38,539 nt of DNA from Lentisphaerae bacterium GWF2_44_16 (GCA_001803225.1 MHBF01000106.1:1-38539); one strand, 5' to 3'; counted from the stretch's first letter, positions 25,903-34,114 are shown. A program made the numbers and translations. The notes: a model not told the origin generated them from the sequence alone.

Positions 25903-27738
25903 ATGGGTGAAAAATTCAAGGATATATTTTCCATCCCGCAAATGCTTTTTTCCTTTTCACGGAAAGAAGTGGAAGCTTCTCTCGGGTCAAATACTTCCGT
26001 TTTCAAAACATTTTCCGGAAATTATGAGTTCAAGCTTGAGCATTCCGGAGTACATCCCGGGCCATGCTGTTTTGAGAACGCAAAATCCGCCTGTGTCATC
26101 ATGGGTTATCCGATATGCGGCGATAAAATAAAGCCATGTGATTTTATTCTCTCAAACATCATGCCTGAAAATAAAATCGATATGGATTTTATCCGCGCTC
26201 TCGACGGGGAATTCCTGATATTTCATCTGAATAAAGCCGATGGCAAACTCAGCATCATCAATGACCGGTTCACGTCCATTCCGCTTTATTATTTTCATGA
26301 CAAGGCTTCTGACGCTTTTTACGCGACGCCTTATTTCAGCGTTATTTGGGAATTTCTGGGGAAAAACAATAAACTTGATTTCAACAGTGAAGCTTTCTTT
26401 GAATTTCTCTGGTTTCAGAGGCTTTTCGGGGCAAAGACATATTCGCGCAATACATTTTTCATGCAGGATGCTTCAGTGCTGGAACTGAAAAACGGCAGTC
26501 TCAGCCTCGAACGTTACTGGCAGAGAAATTACGAGAAAAGCAAGCTCCCTCTGGTAGAGCATTCATACAGAATGTCCCAGCTCATGAAAAAGTCCGTCCG
26601 TCTCAAAGCCGGCGACAACAAAAGATACGCGCATTTTCTGAGCGGCGGCATGGATTCGCGTTCAGTCCTGGCGGCTTTCGACGATAATTTGCCTGTATGC
26701 TTTACGGCGACTGTCTCGGAAAACCGCGAACTGCGCACCGCCAGAGAAATAGCTCAGGCTAAAGGGGCAATGCACATGTTCCTTGAGCTTGATCCTGAAC
26801 ATTACGCTAAAATACTTGTTCCTTCCGTCAGGGTTTCAGGCGGTATGTACAACTATGACCACGGCCTTTTCTACGGATATAACGACATTGTAAAAAGCAT
26901 GGCTGACGTTTCCTTTCACGGGCATGGTTTCGATTATATGTTTCAGGGCATGTATATCCCGGCAAAATCTTATGTTTTTGCGGGAAGAACGCTTTATCTC
27001 CGGAAAATGCTCGAAATACCTGAAGATATCGTGAGTTTCTTCATAAAGAACGCCTCGTACAGGATAAAAAACGCGAATGTCTGGGATTTCATTCTGCCGG
27101 AAAAAAGAAAAGCCCTCGAAGAATTCCAGCGTGAGAGTCTGAGAGAAATACTTGTGTCCGGCGAAAAATACACTGACAACCCCAATGACTTATGGGAATA
27201 CATGACATTTCATCATCTTTCGAGACATTACAGCTATCCCAATCATGCGAGCATCGCGACTTTTGTAGAACAGCGCACTATATCTTTTATGAACGAGCTT
27301 TTTGATCTCTATCTTTCTTTGCCCGTAGAACACCGTTTTAACGGTAGAATAGAAAAGCAGTGTCTGAGGCTTCTGGATTTAAGGTTGGCCGAAATCTGGA
27401 GCGCCAACACCAATCTGCCTGTAACCGCGTCCTCTCTCAGACAAACAGTATATCAGCTTGCAGGAGCTCTGAAAAGGCGTATATTTCCTGAAGTACAGAA
27501 ACCGGCATGGGCTGAGAGAACATGGCCCACCAGGGATTATGCCCTCCGTAATCAGCAGGGCTTAAAGGACGCGGTGCTCGAATTGTGCAAATCGGACACT
27601 CTCGAAAAACTCGGGTTTCTGGATATGGAAAAAGTAAGAAGTCTTTTCCCGCGCTGGATAGAGGGAGAAAATATAATCGGGGTCAGCGGCGATCTGGTTC
27701 AGACAGTCCTGACGCTGGGAACATTTTTGAAACAATGA
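25903..27738 (+). CDS. Asparagine synthase-like protein lacking the glutaminase cysteine, copy 3
   Basis: This 611-residue protein has the two-domain layout of AsnB. The ATP-pyrophosphatase loop is intact at S247-GGMDS252. The N-terminal domain is recognisable by DGEFLIFHLNKADGKLSIIN followed by DRFTSIPLYYF, but the protein starts MGEKFKD with no N-terminal cysteine. It therefore cannot use glutamine in the normal way. It may take ammonia or another amine, act with one of the two complete copies, or catalyse a different adenylation-based ligation. The start is supported by AAGGG a few bases upstream. It precedes the carbamoyltransferase gene by 11 bases. Confidence 0.8.
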   Translation: MGEKFKDIFSIPQMLFSFSRKEVEASLGSNTSVFKTFSGNYEFKLEHSGVHPGPCCFENAKSACVIMGYPICGDKIKPCDFILSNIMPENKIDMDFIRALDGEFLIFHLNKADGKLSIINDRFTSIPLYYFHDKASDAFYATPYFSVIWEFLGKNNKLDFNSEAFFEFLWFQRLFGAKTYSRNTFFMQDASVLELKNGSLSLERYWQRNYEKSKLPLVEHSYRMSQLMKKSVRLKAGDNKRYAHFLSGGMDSRSVLAAFDDNLPVCFTATVSENRELRTAREIAQAKGAMHMFLELDPEHYAKILVPSVRVSGGMYNYDHGLFYGYNDIVKSMADVSFHGHGFDYMFQGMYIPAKSYVFAGRTLYLRKMLEIPEDIVSFFIKNASYRIKNANVWDFILPEKRKALEEFQRESLREILVSGEKYTDNPNDLWEYMTFHHLSRHYSYPNHASIATFVEQRTISFMNELFDLYLSLPVEHRFNGRIEKQCLRLLDLRLAEIWSANTNLPVTASSLRQTVYQLAGALKRRIFPEVQKPAWAERTWPTRDYALRNQQGLKDAVLELCKSDTLEKLGFLDMEKVRSLFPRWIEGENIIGVSGDLVQTVLTLGTFLKQ

Positions 27739-27749
27739 ATTGAGGTAAT

Positions 27750-29522
27750 ATGTATATTCTCGGAATTAATACCGGTCTCAACGCTTCGGCTGTTCTGATG
27801 CGCGATAATAAAGTTGTTTTCGCGATACAGGAGGAACGCCTTTCAAAAGTAAAAAACCAGCCCGGTTTTCCGGCGCTTTCCATACAGGCCGCGTTGGACC
27901 ACTGCGGCATTACCGTCAACGAACTCGATAAAGTCGTTACCGGCGGTAAAACTTCAGTTGTTCCCGAAAGCCGTCAGGATGATCTCGATAAATTTCACAA
28001 CAGATACGGCGATATCAAAAAACAATGGTTCGGCGAAACTGAAAACTTCCTCGCTAAATTCGCCCAGCGCGGTATGCGCAAACTCGCGTCCATAGGCAGT
28101 AATAAAAATCAGGAAAAAGAAAAATATCTGGAAGATTATCTCTCCGAACATAAACTGTTGGAAAAACATGAAAGATACGATCACCATCTTTGCCATGCGG
28201 CTTCCGCCTATTACGGGCTCGCAAAAGAGAAAAATGAAAAATATCTCGTCTTTACCATGGACGGCGGCGGCGACGGCAGGACAAGCGCCGTTTTTGTAGG
28301 TCAGAATGGAAAACTTGAGGAAATAGCTTCTTCGGATTCGTTTTCGCCCGCGTGCCTTTACGCTCATATAACATATATAATGGGCTTCCAGCCGCATGAA
28401 CACGAATACAAACTCATGGGCCTTGCTCCATACGCCCAGCCTAAATACGCGCAGATAGCCAGAAATCTGCTTGCGCAATTCATCGGTTTCGACGAGACTG
28501 ACCCGCTCGTTTTCAACAATACTTCAAAATATCCTGAAGTGCGTAATTCCAAAGGCCATCAGAAACAGGTTCTCATACATGACCTTTTCAAGACTGTATT
28601 AAACCTGCGTTTCGACACTCTCGCCGCAGGGCTCCAGATACTGGCGGAAGAAGTCGCCGTGCAGTGGATAAAAGCCGGAATAAAGAAAACAGGCATCAAA
28701 AAAGTGCTGCTTTCCGGCGGTTACTTCATGAACGTCAAAGCCAATAAACTTATTTCAGAACTTCCTGAAGTGGAATTCGTAAATTGTTTCCCGTCATGCG
28801 GCGACGAAACCAACGCTTTCGGCGCGGTGTTTCTCGCTTATCAGAACCTCAGGAAAGATAATTCGCCGGATATAGAATTCGGTAATTTCTGCCTTGGCAC
28901 AAACGCGTCGTTTGATATCGCCGAAGCTTTAGAAAAATATAAGGATAAAGTCGATTTCAAAAAAGTCGAAAACATAAATGATGAGCTGGTAAAGTTTCTC
29001 ATTGACAAAAAAATAGTCGCCCGCTGTTCAGGCCGCATGGAATTCGGTGCCAGGGCCCTGGGCAACAGGTCCATAGTTGCCGCCCCAGACGACATAAGGA
29101 TAATCAACACCATCAACGCGGCAATAAAAAAACGCGACTTCTGGATGCCTTTCGCTCCGGCAATGCTTGAAGACAGGGCGGAGATGGCAATTGATATACC
29201 GGATTCACTCAAATCCGCGTTTTCGCCGTACATGATGTTCACATTCAACGCCAAACCTGAAATGTCCGATAAATTTATAGCCGGCATACATCAGGCAGAC
29301 AAAACCGCCAGGGCACAGATAGTCAATCCGAAAATATACCCGGAATTTTATGACCTCATCAACAAATTTTATCAGAAAACAGGTGTGCCGGTAGTCCTCA
29401 ATACTTCATTCAACCTTCACGGTTTCCCGATAGTCCTAGGGGCTTGCGACGCTATAGATGTCTATCTCAATTCAGCGCTCGACGTGCTTGTCGTAGATGA
29501 TTATATAATCACCAGAAAATAA
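27750..29522 (+). CDS. NodU/TobZ/CmcH-type O-carbamoyltransferase
   Basis: This 590-residue enzyme of the carbamoyltransferase family transfers a carbamoyl group from carbamoyl phosphate via carbamoyl-adenylate to a hydroxyl, often of a sugar. The Kae1-like domain has metal-binding histidines H145 and H149 in DHHLCHAAS and an acidic residue in FTMDGGGDGRTS. The C-terminal domain has the family signature RMEFGARALGNRSIVA near residue 430. The opening ILGINTGLNASAVLM differs from the usual GHNAS or GHDAS: Leu replaces the conserved His. GAGG precedes the ATG. A heavily modified glycan fits carbamoylation. Confidence 0.87.
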   Translation: MYILGINTGLNASAVLMRDNKVVFAIQEERLSKVKNQPGFPALSIQAALDHCGITVNELDKVVTGGKTSVVPESRQDDLDKFHNRYGDIKKQWFGETENFLAKFAQRGMRKLASIGSNKNQEKEKYLEDYLSEHKLLEKHERYDHHLCHAASAYYGLAKEKNEKYLVFTMDGGGDGRTSAVFVGQNGKLEEIASSDSFSPACLYAHITYIMGFQPHEHEYKLMGLAPYAQPKYAQIARNLLAQFIGFDETDPLVFNNTSKYPEVRNSKGHQKQVLIHDLFKTVLNLRFDTLAAGLQILAEEVAVQWIKAGIKKTGIKKVLLSGGYFMNVKANKLISELPEVEFVNCFPSCGDETNAFGAVFLAYQNLRKDNSPDIEFGNFCLGTNASFDIAEALEKYKDKVDFKKVENINDELVKFLIDKKIVARCSGRMEFGARALGNRSIVAAPDDIRIINTINAAIKKRDFWMPFAPAMLEDRAEMAIDIPDSLKSAFSPYMMFTFNAKPEMSDKFIAGIHQADKTARAQIVNPKIYPEFYDLINKFYQKTGVPVVLNTSFNLHGFPIVLGACDAIDVYLNSALDVLVVDDYIITRK

Positions 29523-29534
29523 AGAGGTTTTTCA

Positions 29535-30404
29535 ATGTATAAGGAACCGATACTGATAGCCGAAATAGGTTGCAATCACAAAGGCGATATGGATATTGCC
29601 AGGGAAATGATTGACACCGCCCATGTGTTCTGCAAAGTCAAATATGTGAAATTTCAGAAGCGCTGTCTTGAAGAATGCCTCACCCCGTCCGAATTCAGCG
29701 CCCCTCACCCGAACCCGGCTAATTCCTATGGGAAAACTTACGGCGAACACCGCAAATTTCTGGAATTCGATCTCGCGCAGCACAGGGAACTGAAAGAATA
29801 CTGCGAGTCAAAGGGAATGGTTTATTTTTCCTCCGTATGGGATATTACTTCCGCAAAGGAAATGACTTCTCTGAAGCCTGAAATAATAAAAGTCCCCTCC
29901 GCATGTTCAACTCACCTTAAACTTATCGAAGTTCTCTGCGGAGAGTTCGGCGGTGAAATACATATCGCCCTCGGCATGACTTCAAGAAAAGAAGAGGAAG
30001 AACTCGTTTCATTCATTGAAAAAAAGAACAGGATAAAAGATACCGTTCTTTATCACTGCATTTCCGGTTATCCCGTTCCTTTCGATAATATGTCGCTGAT
30101 GGAAATAGTCAGGCTTAAAAAAACTTACGGCGGCAAAGTCAAAGATATAGGATTTTCAGGTCATCACCTCGGCATAGCCATAGATGTAGCCGCTTACACG
30201 CTCGGCGCGAATTATATTGAGAGACATTACACCCTTGACAGAACATGGAAGGGAACCGACCATGCCGCGTCCCTCGAACCCGAAGGCATGAGAAAACTCA
30301 AGAGAGACCTTCTTGCCGCTTATAAAAGCCTTTCGTACAGAAAGGAAGAAATCCTCGAAATAGAAAAAGAACAGAGGCTGAAACTTAAATGGGACAGAAA
30401 ATAA
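29535..30404 (+). CDS. Short NeuB-family nonulosonic acid synthase without SAF domain
   Basis: This 289-residue protein contains only the NeuB barrel: PILIAEIGCNHKGDMDIARE, KYVKFQKRCLEECLT, IIKVPSACSTH and the C-terminal GANYIERHYTLDR. The SAF/antifreeze-like domain of about 60 residues present in the PseI-type protein of this cluster is absent. The gene ends normally and overlaps the cytidylyltransferase gene by 16 bases, so it is not obviously truncated. It could make a second nonulosonic or ulosonic acid; the substrate cannot be assigned. AGAGG precedes the ATG at a good distance. Confidence 0.83.
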   Translation: MYKEPILIAEIGCNHKGDMDIAREMIDTAHVFCKVKYVKFQKRCLEECLTPSEFSAPHPNPANSYGKTYGEHRKFLEFDLAQHRELKEYCESKGMVYFSSVWDITSAKEMTSLKPEIIKVPSACSTHLKLIEVLCGEFGGEIHIALGMTSRKEEEELVSFIEKKNRIKDTVLYHCISGYPVPFDNMSLMEIVRLKKTYGGKVKDIGFSGHHLGIAIDVAAYTLGANYIERHYTLDRTWKGTDHAASLEPEGMRKLKRDLLAAYKSLSYRKEEILEIEKEQRLKLKWDRK

Positions 30405-31075
30405 GCACCGTCGCCCTGATACCTCTGCGCGGCGGAAGCAAAAGCATACCGCTGAAAAACATCAAATCCATAGCGCGCCGTCCTCTGGCATATTGGACGC
30501 TTGACGCCGCCGTCAACAGCAAAGCTATTGACAGGGTTTATGTCGCCACGGATTCGGAAAACATCCGCGAAGTAATCGCCGCGTACAATCATCCCAAAAT
30601 CGAAATCATCGGCAGGTCCCCTGAAACATGTACTGATACCGCATCGACAGAATCAATTATGCTGGAGTTTGCCGGGAAATACGAATTTGAGTATATTTTT
30701 CTAGTCCAGGCCACCTCCCCTCTCCTGCTTGCCGGAGATCTAGATGGGGGTTTCGCCAAACTGAAGGAAAGCGGCGCCGACAGCCTGCTTTCGGTAGTAG
30801 AACAGAAACGTTTCATCTGGGAAAAGGACGGGAATTTTGTAAAACCCGCCAATTATCTGCCTGAAAAGCGTCCCAGAAGGCAGGATTTTGAAGGTTTTCT
30901 AGTGGAAAACGGCGCGTTTTATCTCTGCCGCCGCGAGGATTTGCTTCGCACTAAATGCAGACTTTCCGGAAAAATAGCATGTCAAATAATGCGTGATGAA
31001 TCCTATAACGAACTGGACGAGGAATGCGACTGGAAGATAATTGAGGCCTTCCTCGAAAAACACAGTTCGAAATAA
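30389..31075 (+). CDS. NeuA/PseF-like CMP-sugar cytidylyltransferase
   Basis: This 228-residue enzyme should activate a nonulosonic acid by transfer to CMP from CTP. The N-terminal nucleotide-binding loop reads ALIPLRGGSKSIPLKNIK, followed by YWTLDAAVNS, VYVATDSENI, the STES stretch and FLVQATSPLL. It starts inside the NeuB-type gene just upstream, which makes that enzyme its natural partner. As the only cytidylyltransferase seen here, it may also serve the PseI product. GAGG lies about 11 bases before the ATG. Confidence 0.88.
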   Translation: MGQKISTVALIPLRGGSKSIPLKNIKSIARRPLAYWTLDAAVNSKAIDRVYVATDSENIREVIAAYNHPKIEIIGRSPETCTDTASTESIMLEFAGKYEFEYIFLVQATSPLLLAGDLDGGFAKLKESGADSLLSVVEQKRFIWEKDGNFVKPANYLPEKRPRRQDFEGFLVENGAFYLCRREDLLRTKCRLSGKIACQIMRDESYNELDEECDWKIIEAFLEKHSSK

Positions 31076-31110
31076 TTAATTGTTTTGAAAAATAAATAAA
31101 TAAACATGGT

Positions 31111-31190
31111 GCAGGTCTTCGACCTGCTCGCCTCCCGGTGCGAACTACCGGGTCGCCCTGTCCTCAGGGCGAAACGCGCACCAGCGCGAA
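31111..31190 (+). repeat. Structured repeat copy A (four stem-loops)
   Basis: There are four consecutive stem-loops. Hairpin 1 has a 7-bp stem GCAGGTC with loop TTC (31111-31127). A 6-base linker follows. Hairpin 2 has a 6-bp stem CCCGGT with loop GCGAACT (31134-31152). Hairpin 3 has a 7-bp stem CGCCCTG with loop TCCT (31154-31171). Hairpin 4 has a 5-bp stem CGCGC with loop ACCA (31175-31188). All stems are perfect. The same order and loop sequences recur in copies B-D. Confidence 0.85.
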
Positions 31191-31211
31191 AAACAAGACT
31201 TTGCGGTGGCG

Positions 31212-31245
31212 CTTTATGCGCCTGATGAAATTAAGGCGCATAAAG
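31212..31245. repeat. Strong 12-bp hairpin between repeat copies A and B
   Basis: CTTTATGCGCCT at 31212-31223 is perfectly complementary to 31234-31245, with a 10-base loop. No T run follows in either direction, so it does not look like an intrinsic terminator. Confidence 0.75.
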
Positions 31246-31320
31246 AACGTTTACAGATAGAGTTCAGTTTGCGCAAAGCGCTCGACACATGCAAAAAATG
31301 GATTTTATATTGGCGAGTGC

Positions 31321-31386
31321 GTATTTCGCCCTGAAGACAGGGCGACCAACGCTTTCGCCGTTGGATCACGACCAGCCGGAGGCTGG
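31321..31386 (-). repeat. Structured repeat copy B (inverted relative to copy A)
   Basis: Read on the minus strand, hairpin 1 has stem CCAGCC and loop TCC (31372-31386). The linker is TCGTGAT. Hairpin 2 has stem CCAACG and loop GCGAAAG (31346-31364). Hairpin 3 has stem CGCCCTG and loop TCTT (31327-31344), followed by AAATACGC. Hairpin 4 is degenerate here. Stems differ from copy A but remain perfectly paired, and loop 2 again begins GCGAA. Confidence 0.85.
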
Positions 31387-31392
31387 ACATAA

Positions 31393-31420
31393 TTGTTTGT
31401 GTTGCAAATATAATTATAAA
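31393..31420 (+). promoter_or_regulatory. Candidate promoter before the GT4 gene at 31436
   Basis: TTGTTT (31393-31398) is followed after 16 bases by TATAAA (31415-31420). An overlapping TATAAT lies at 31409-31414 with TGGACA 19 bases upstream (31384-31389). Either would start transcription very close to the ATG. The AT-rich context makes chance matches likely. Confidence 0.3.
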
Positions 31421-31435
31421 TTAAGAATATAAGTC

Positions 31436-32638
31436 ATGAGAATAGCGCATCTGATACCACAGTTTTACCCGTATATCGGCGGGGCGGAAATATGCGTGCA
31501 TAATATCTGCAACACCCTCGGCGCCTCCGGGCATGAAGCCTTTGTCATTACCACAACCCCGCCTCCATCGGAAGCTCTCGCCGTCAATTATAATATTATC
31601 AGGATTTCCAGCAAAACCGGAGGACTTTTCAGGCGTTTTCCCAAAGCCGGAAAACTTTATCTGCAATTTAAACTTTCTCAGCTTCAGAAAAAATATAAGT
31701 TCGATTTGTGGCAGGTTACAATGGGGTTTCCGCTCGGGGCCTATGCCGTCGATTTCTTCAAAAAGAATAAAATTCCCTGCATACTCCGCTGCTGCGGGGA
31801 GGATATTCAGAAATTTCCGGAAATATCTTATGGTTACAGACTTAATAGCGATATTGACGCCCTTGTGACGGCAAAATATCCGCTTTATGACGGACTGGTG
31901 GCACTGACCCCCAGCGTTAAAGAAGAATATATGAAAATAGGAATTCCGAAAAGCAAAATCAAAATAATCCCCAACGGCGTAAACAACCTGAAATTCAAAG
32001 AAGCCCGGAGTAATTCCGTCATAAAGGAAAATATTCGGAAAGAACTGGGAGTGAATGACGGGCAATTGTTGATTTTGACGGTAGGCCGCTATCATCCTAA
32101 AAAAGGTTTCGACCTCATACCGTCAATTGCCGCTAAACTGAAAGAAAAAGGTCTGGACTTTGTATGGGTTATCGCAGGGAAAAAATCTTCTGAAATATGC
32201 GCCAAGTTTCCTGAATGCAAGAACTTGAACATAAAAGCCGTTGAAAAATTTGCCGGGAATTCTGAAGACAAGTTCAATCTTCCCTCCCCTGGCTTGATAA
32301 ATCTTTACTGTTCCGCCGATATTTTTGTTCTGCCGACACTTATAGAGACTTTCGGTATGGTGCTGGTGGAGGCCATGGCTGCCGGATTGCCGATTGTTAC
32401 GACAGACGCGGAAGGGGTAAAAGACGTCATAGAACATGGCGTCAATGGCCTGAAAGCCCCGTCAGGCAATATAGAAAAGATAAGTGGCATTATATCAGAA
32501 CTTATTGCTGATAAAGAGCTTAAAAATAGACTTTCAAATGACGCCCTTTTGACGGCTGAAAATACTTACGATTGGAAAACAGTGACGGATAAATACATAG
32601 GGTTTTATCGCGAAATTATAGATAAAAAGAAAGTGTAA
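31436..32638 (+). CDS. Family 4 glycosyltransferase
   Basis: This 400-residue GT-B enzyme opens with a typical GT4 N-terminus: MRIAHLIPQFYPYIGGAEI followed by CVHNI. The donor half has LTVGRYHPKKGFDLIPSI, then DIFVLPTLIETFGMVLVEAM with the EX7E-type motif, and GLPIVTTDAEGVKDVIEHG. It follows the hairpin-rich region and may have its own promoter. It is the first of three GT4 genes interleaved with GDP-fucose genes, so a fucosyl or mannosyl donor is plausible but not shown. Confidence 0.9.
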   Translation: MRIAHLIPQFYPYIGGAEICVHNICNTLGASGHEAFVITTTPPPSEALAVNYNIIRISSKTGGLFRRFPKAGKLYLQFKLSQLQKKYKFDLWQVTMGFPLGAYAVDFFKKNKIPCILRCCGEDIQKFPEISYGYRLNSDIDALVTAKYPLYDGLVALTPSVKEEYMKIGIPKSKIKIIPNGVNNLKFKEARSNSVIKENIRKELGVNDGQLLILTVGRYHPKKGFDLIPSIAAKLKEKGLDFVWVIAGKKSSEICAKFPECKNLNIKAVEKFAGNSEDKFNLPSPGLINLYCSADIFVLPTLIETFGMVLVEAMAAGLPIVTTDAEGVKDVIEHGVNGLKAPSGNIEKISGIISELIADKELKNRLSNDALLTAENTYDWKTVTDKYIGFYREIIDKKKV

Positions 32639-32670
32639 TGATGTTATTGCCCAATTTCATATATGCCATT

Positions 32671-32726
32671 TCGCCCGGTGGGCGACCAGCGTGTTCGCCG
32701 CTGGACCGCGCCCCGGTACGACCGGG
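32671..32726 (-). repeat. Structured repeat copy C
   Basis: Read on the minus strand, hairpin 1 has stem CCCGGT and loop CGT (32712-32726). A 7-base linker GCGCGGT follows. Hairpin 2 has stem CCAGCG and loop GCGAACA (32686-32704). Hairpin 3 is shortened, with stem TCGCCC and loop ACC (32671-32685). Hairpin 4 is absent. It lies in the 216-base gap between two GT4 genes. Confidence 0.8.
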
Positions 32727-32771
32727 AGCGATATTGATAAGAGTTTTATATGGAAGAATCTTTCTTCGCAG

Positions 32772-32797
32772 AGGAAACCTTGACAGTTCAAGGTTCC
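32772..32797. repeat. Hairpin in the gap between two GT4 genes
   Basis: AACCTTGA at 32776-32783 pairs perfectly with TCAAGGTT at 32788-32795 across a 4-base loop. GGAA and TTCC outside it extend the stem with one bulged base. It is followed by a C run, not a T run. It does not share the loops or linkers of repeat copies A-D, so it is a separate structure. Confidence 0.6.
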
Positions 32798-32854
32798 CCC
32801 TTGCATCCCTCCTCCAAAACTTTTGTACTTCATAATTATAAAAAAGTCTAAATC

Positions 32855-33964
32855 ATGAAAAAGAAAAAAATATTCTGTCTGATAGGACAACTCGGAAACG
32901 GCGGAACTGAAAAACAACTCTATCTTTTCCTGAAATATCTGGACAGGGAACAGTATAACCCTACTGTTATTGTAAGTTCTTCAGATAAAGGCAAATGGGG
33001 AAAATATATAGAGGAACTTTCCATTCCCGTGATATCTCTCTGCGGGATGAACCAGATTTTTAAACTCCTGAAATTCCGTTATCTGGTTTTCAAATACAAG
33101 CCCGAAGTCATATTCTCGTGGAGTTTTTTCACAAATGCCTTTTATATGTTTGCCGGGCGTTCCCGTTTTATAGGGGGCTTGCGAGGAGATCTCCATGTGG
33201 CAAAAGAAAAATTGCATCCGTTCCATAGAGCAAAATCACTTGATAATGAAAGTTTTATAGTCAACTCGTCCCTTTTGAAAAAAGAGCTTATGCAGGAAGG
33301 GATAAAGGAAGATAAAATTAATCTTATTCATAATATTTATGAAAGGAATAAGAATTTTTCAGAAAAACCATATCTTGAAAAATGGAGAAATGAATTAAGA
33401 AAAAAGATGGAAGTATCTGAAGATACAATACTTGTAGCGTCAATCGCAAGGAATACCCCTGAAAAAGACATACCGTTTTTCATAGATGTCTTTCAAAAAG
33501 CCTCTGAAAGAATGCCCAGGCTCAAGGCTTTTCTGATAGGGGAGGGTGGAACGGCTTTTGCGGAGGAGATAAAAAGGAGGGGGCTTTCCGAAAAATTCAT
33601 ACTGACGGGGCATTATGAAAACGCCTCCGAACTTCTGCCTGCCGCGGACATATATTTTCTTTCTTCCAAGACCGAGGGCATGCCGAACGTAATTCTGGAA
33701 GCGCTTGATGCGGGCTGTTGCGTATTTTCAACGGATGTCGGCGGGGTAGGGGATATATTATCGGAACTCGGCGAAGAACTTTCTTCTAAAGTAATACTGA
33801 AAGACAGAAATATTGATTCAGGCACTGAAAAACTTATAGAAACAGCTCAAAATCCTGCCTTACGCAAAAAGATTATTGAAAAAAGCGGGGAGTGTCTGAA
33901 ACAATTTCAGCCCGAAAAGATAATGTCCGGATATTATGAAGTTCTGAAACGCATTGAGCGTTAA
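32855..33964 (+). CDS. Family 4 glycosyltransferase
   Basis: This 369-residue GT-B enzyme opens KIFCLIGQLGNGGTEKQLYL, the N-terminal acceptor loop of many GT4 proteins. The donor half contains VASIARNTPEKDIPFFIDVF, LIGEGG and DIYFLSSKTEGMPNVILEAL, with the E-x7-E pattern as EGMPNVILE, then CCVFSTDVGGVGDIL. It has a 216-base upstream gap holding repeat copy C and a separate hairpin, so it may be transcribed by readthrough. The donor is unknown. Confidence 0.9.
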   Translation: MKKKKIFCLIGQLGNGGTEKQLYLFLKYLDREQYNPTVIVSSSDKGKWGKYIEELSIPVISLCGMNQIFKLLKFRYLVFKYKPEVIFSWSFFTNAFYMFAGRSRFIGGLRGDLHVAKEKLHPFHRAKSLDNESFIVNSSLLKKELMQEGIKEDKINLIHNIYERNKNFSEKPYLEKWRNELRKKMEVSEDTILVASIARNTPEKDIPFFIDVFQKASERMPRLKAFLIGEGGTAFAEEIKRRGLSEKFILTGHYENASELLPAADIYFLSSKTEGMPNVILEALDAGCCVFSTDVGGVGDILSELGEELSSKVILKDRNIDSGTEKLIETAQNPALRKKIIEKSGECLKQFQPEKIMSGYYEVLKRIER

Positions 33965-34017
33965 TCTTTGAATTTTAGGGAATCACAGGTTAAATTTCGA
34001 TGTTTTAATTGTTATTC

Positions 34018-34039
34018 TGCCGCAACGGAAGTAGCGGCA
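34018..34039. repeat. Short hairpin upstream of gmd
   Basis: TGCCGC (34018-34023) pairs with GCGGCA (34034-34039) across a 10-base loop. It sits within the 150-base gap before gmd. I see no T run and no convincing promoter there. The significance is unclear. Confidence 0.35.
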
Positions 34040-34114
34040 TTACGAAAGACGAGAGTATTTTAGCGAAGTGCGGGTATTTTCTACCTGTCAATTTAATTTA
34101 TAACAGGATGATTT

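Larger units (their letters stand above)
31076..31435. other. 360-base non-coding region filled with stem-loops
   Basis: No convincing gene lies here. The region holds two copies of a structured repeat in opposite orientation (31111-31190 and 31321-31386). Between them are a strong 12-bp hairpin (31212-31245) and a perfect palindrome TTTGCGCAAA at 31268-31277. A possible promoter lies at 31393-31420. It is the largest non-coding gap in the window and separates the modification genes from the GT4/fucose part. Confidence 0.8.

Noticed and set aside
31154..31190. Intrinsic terminator after the cytidylyltransferase gene
   Set aside because: The GC hairpins here are not followed by a T run; the same hairpins occur in both orientations, which fits a repeat better than a terminator.
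31111..31386. CRISPR array or integron attC sites
   Set aside because: The stem-loops are not equally spaced identical repeats with unique spacers, there are no cas genes, and no integrase gene or attC core sites are visible.
32638..32835. Small plus-strand open frame of 65 codons in the gap between two GT4 genes
   Set aside because: It reads straight through repeat copy C and the neighbouring hairpin, has no ribosome-binding site, and its Arg/Pro-rich product is what the hairpin sequence would give by chance.
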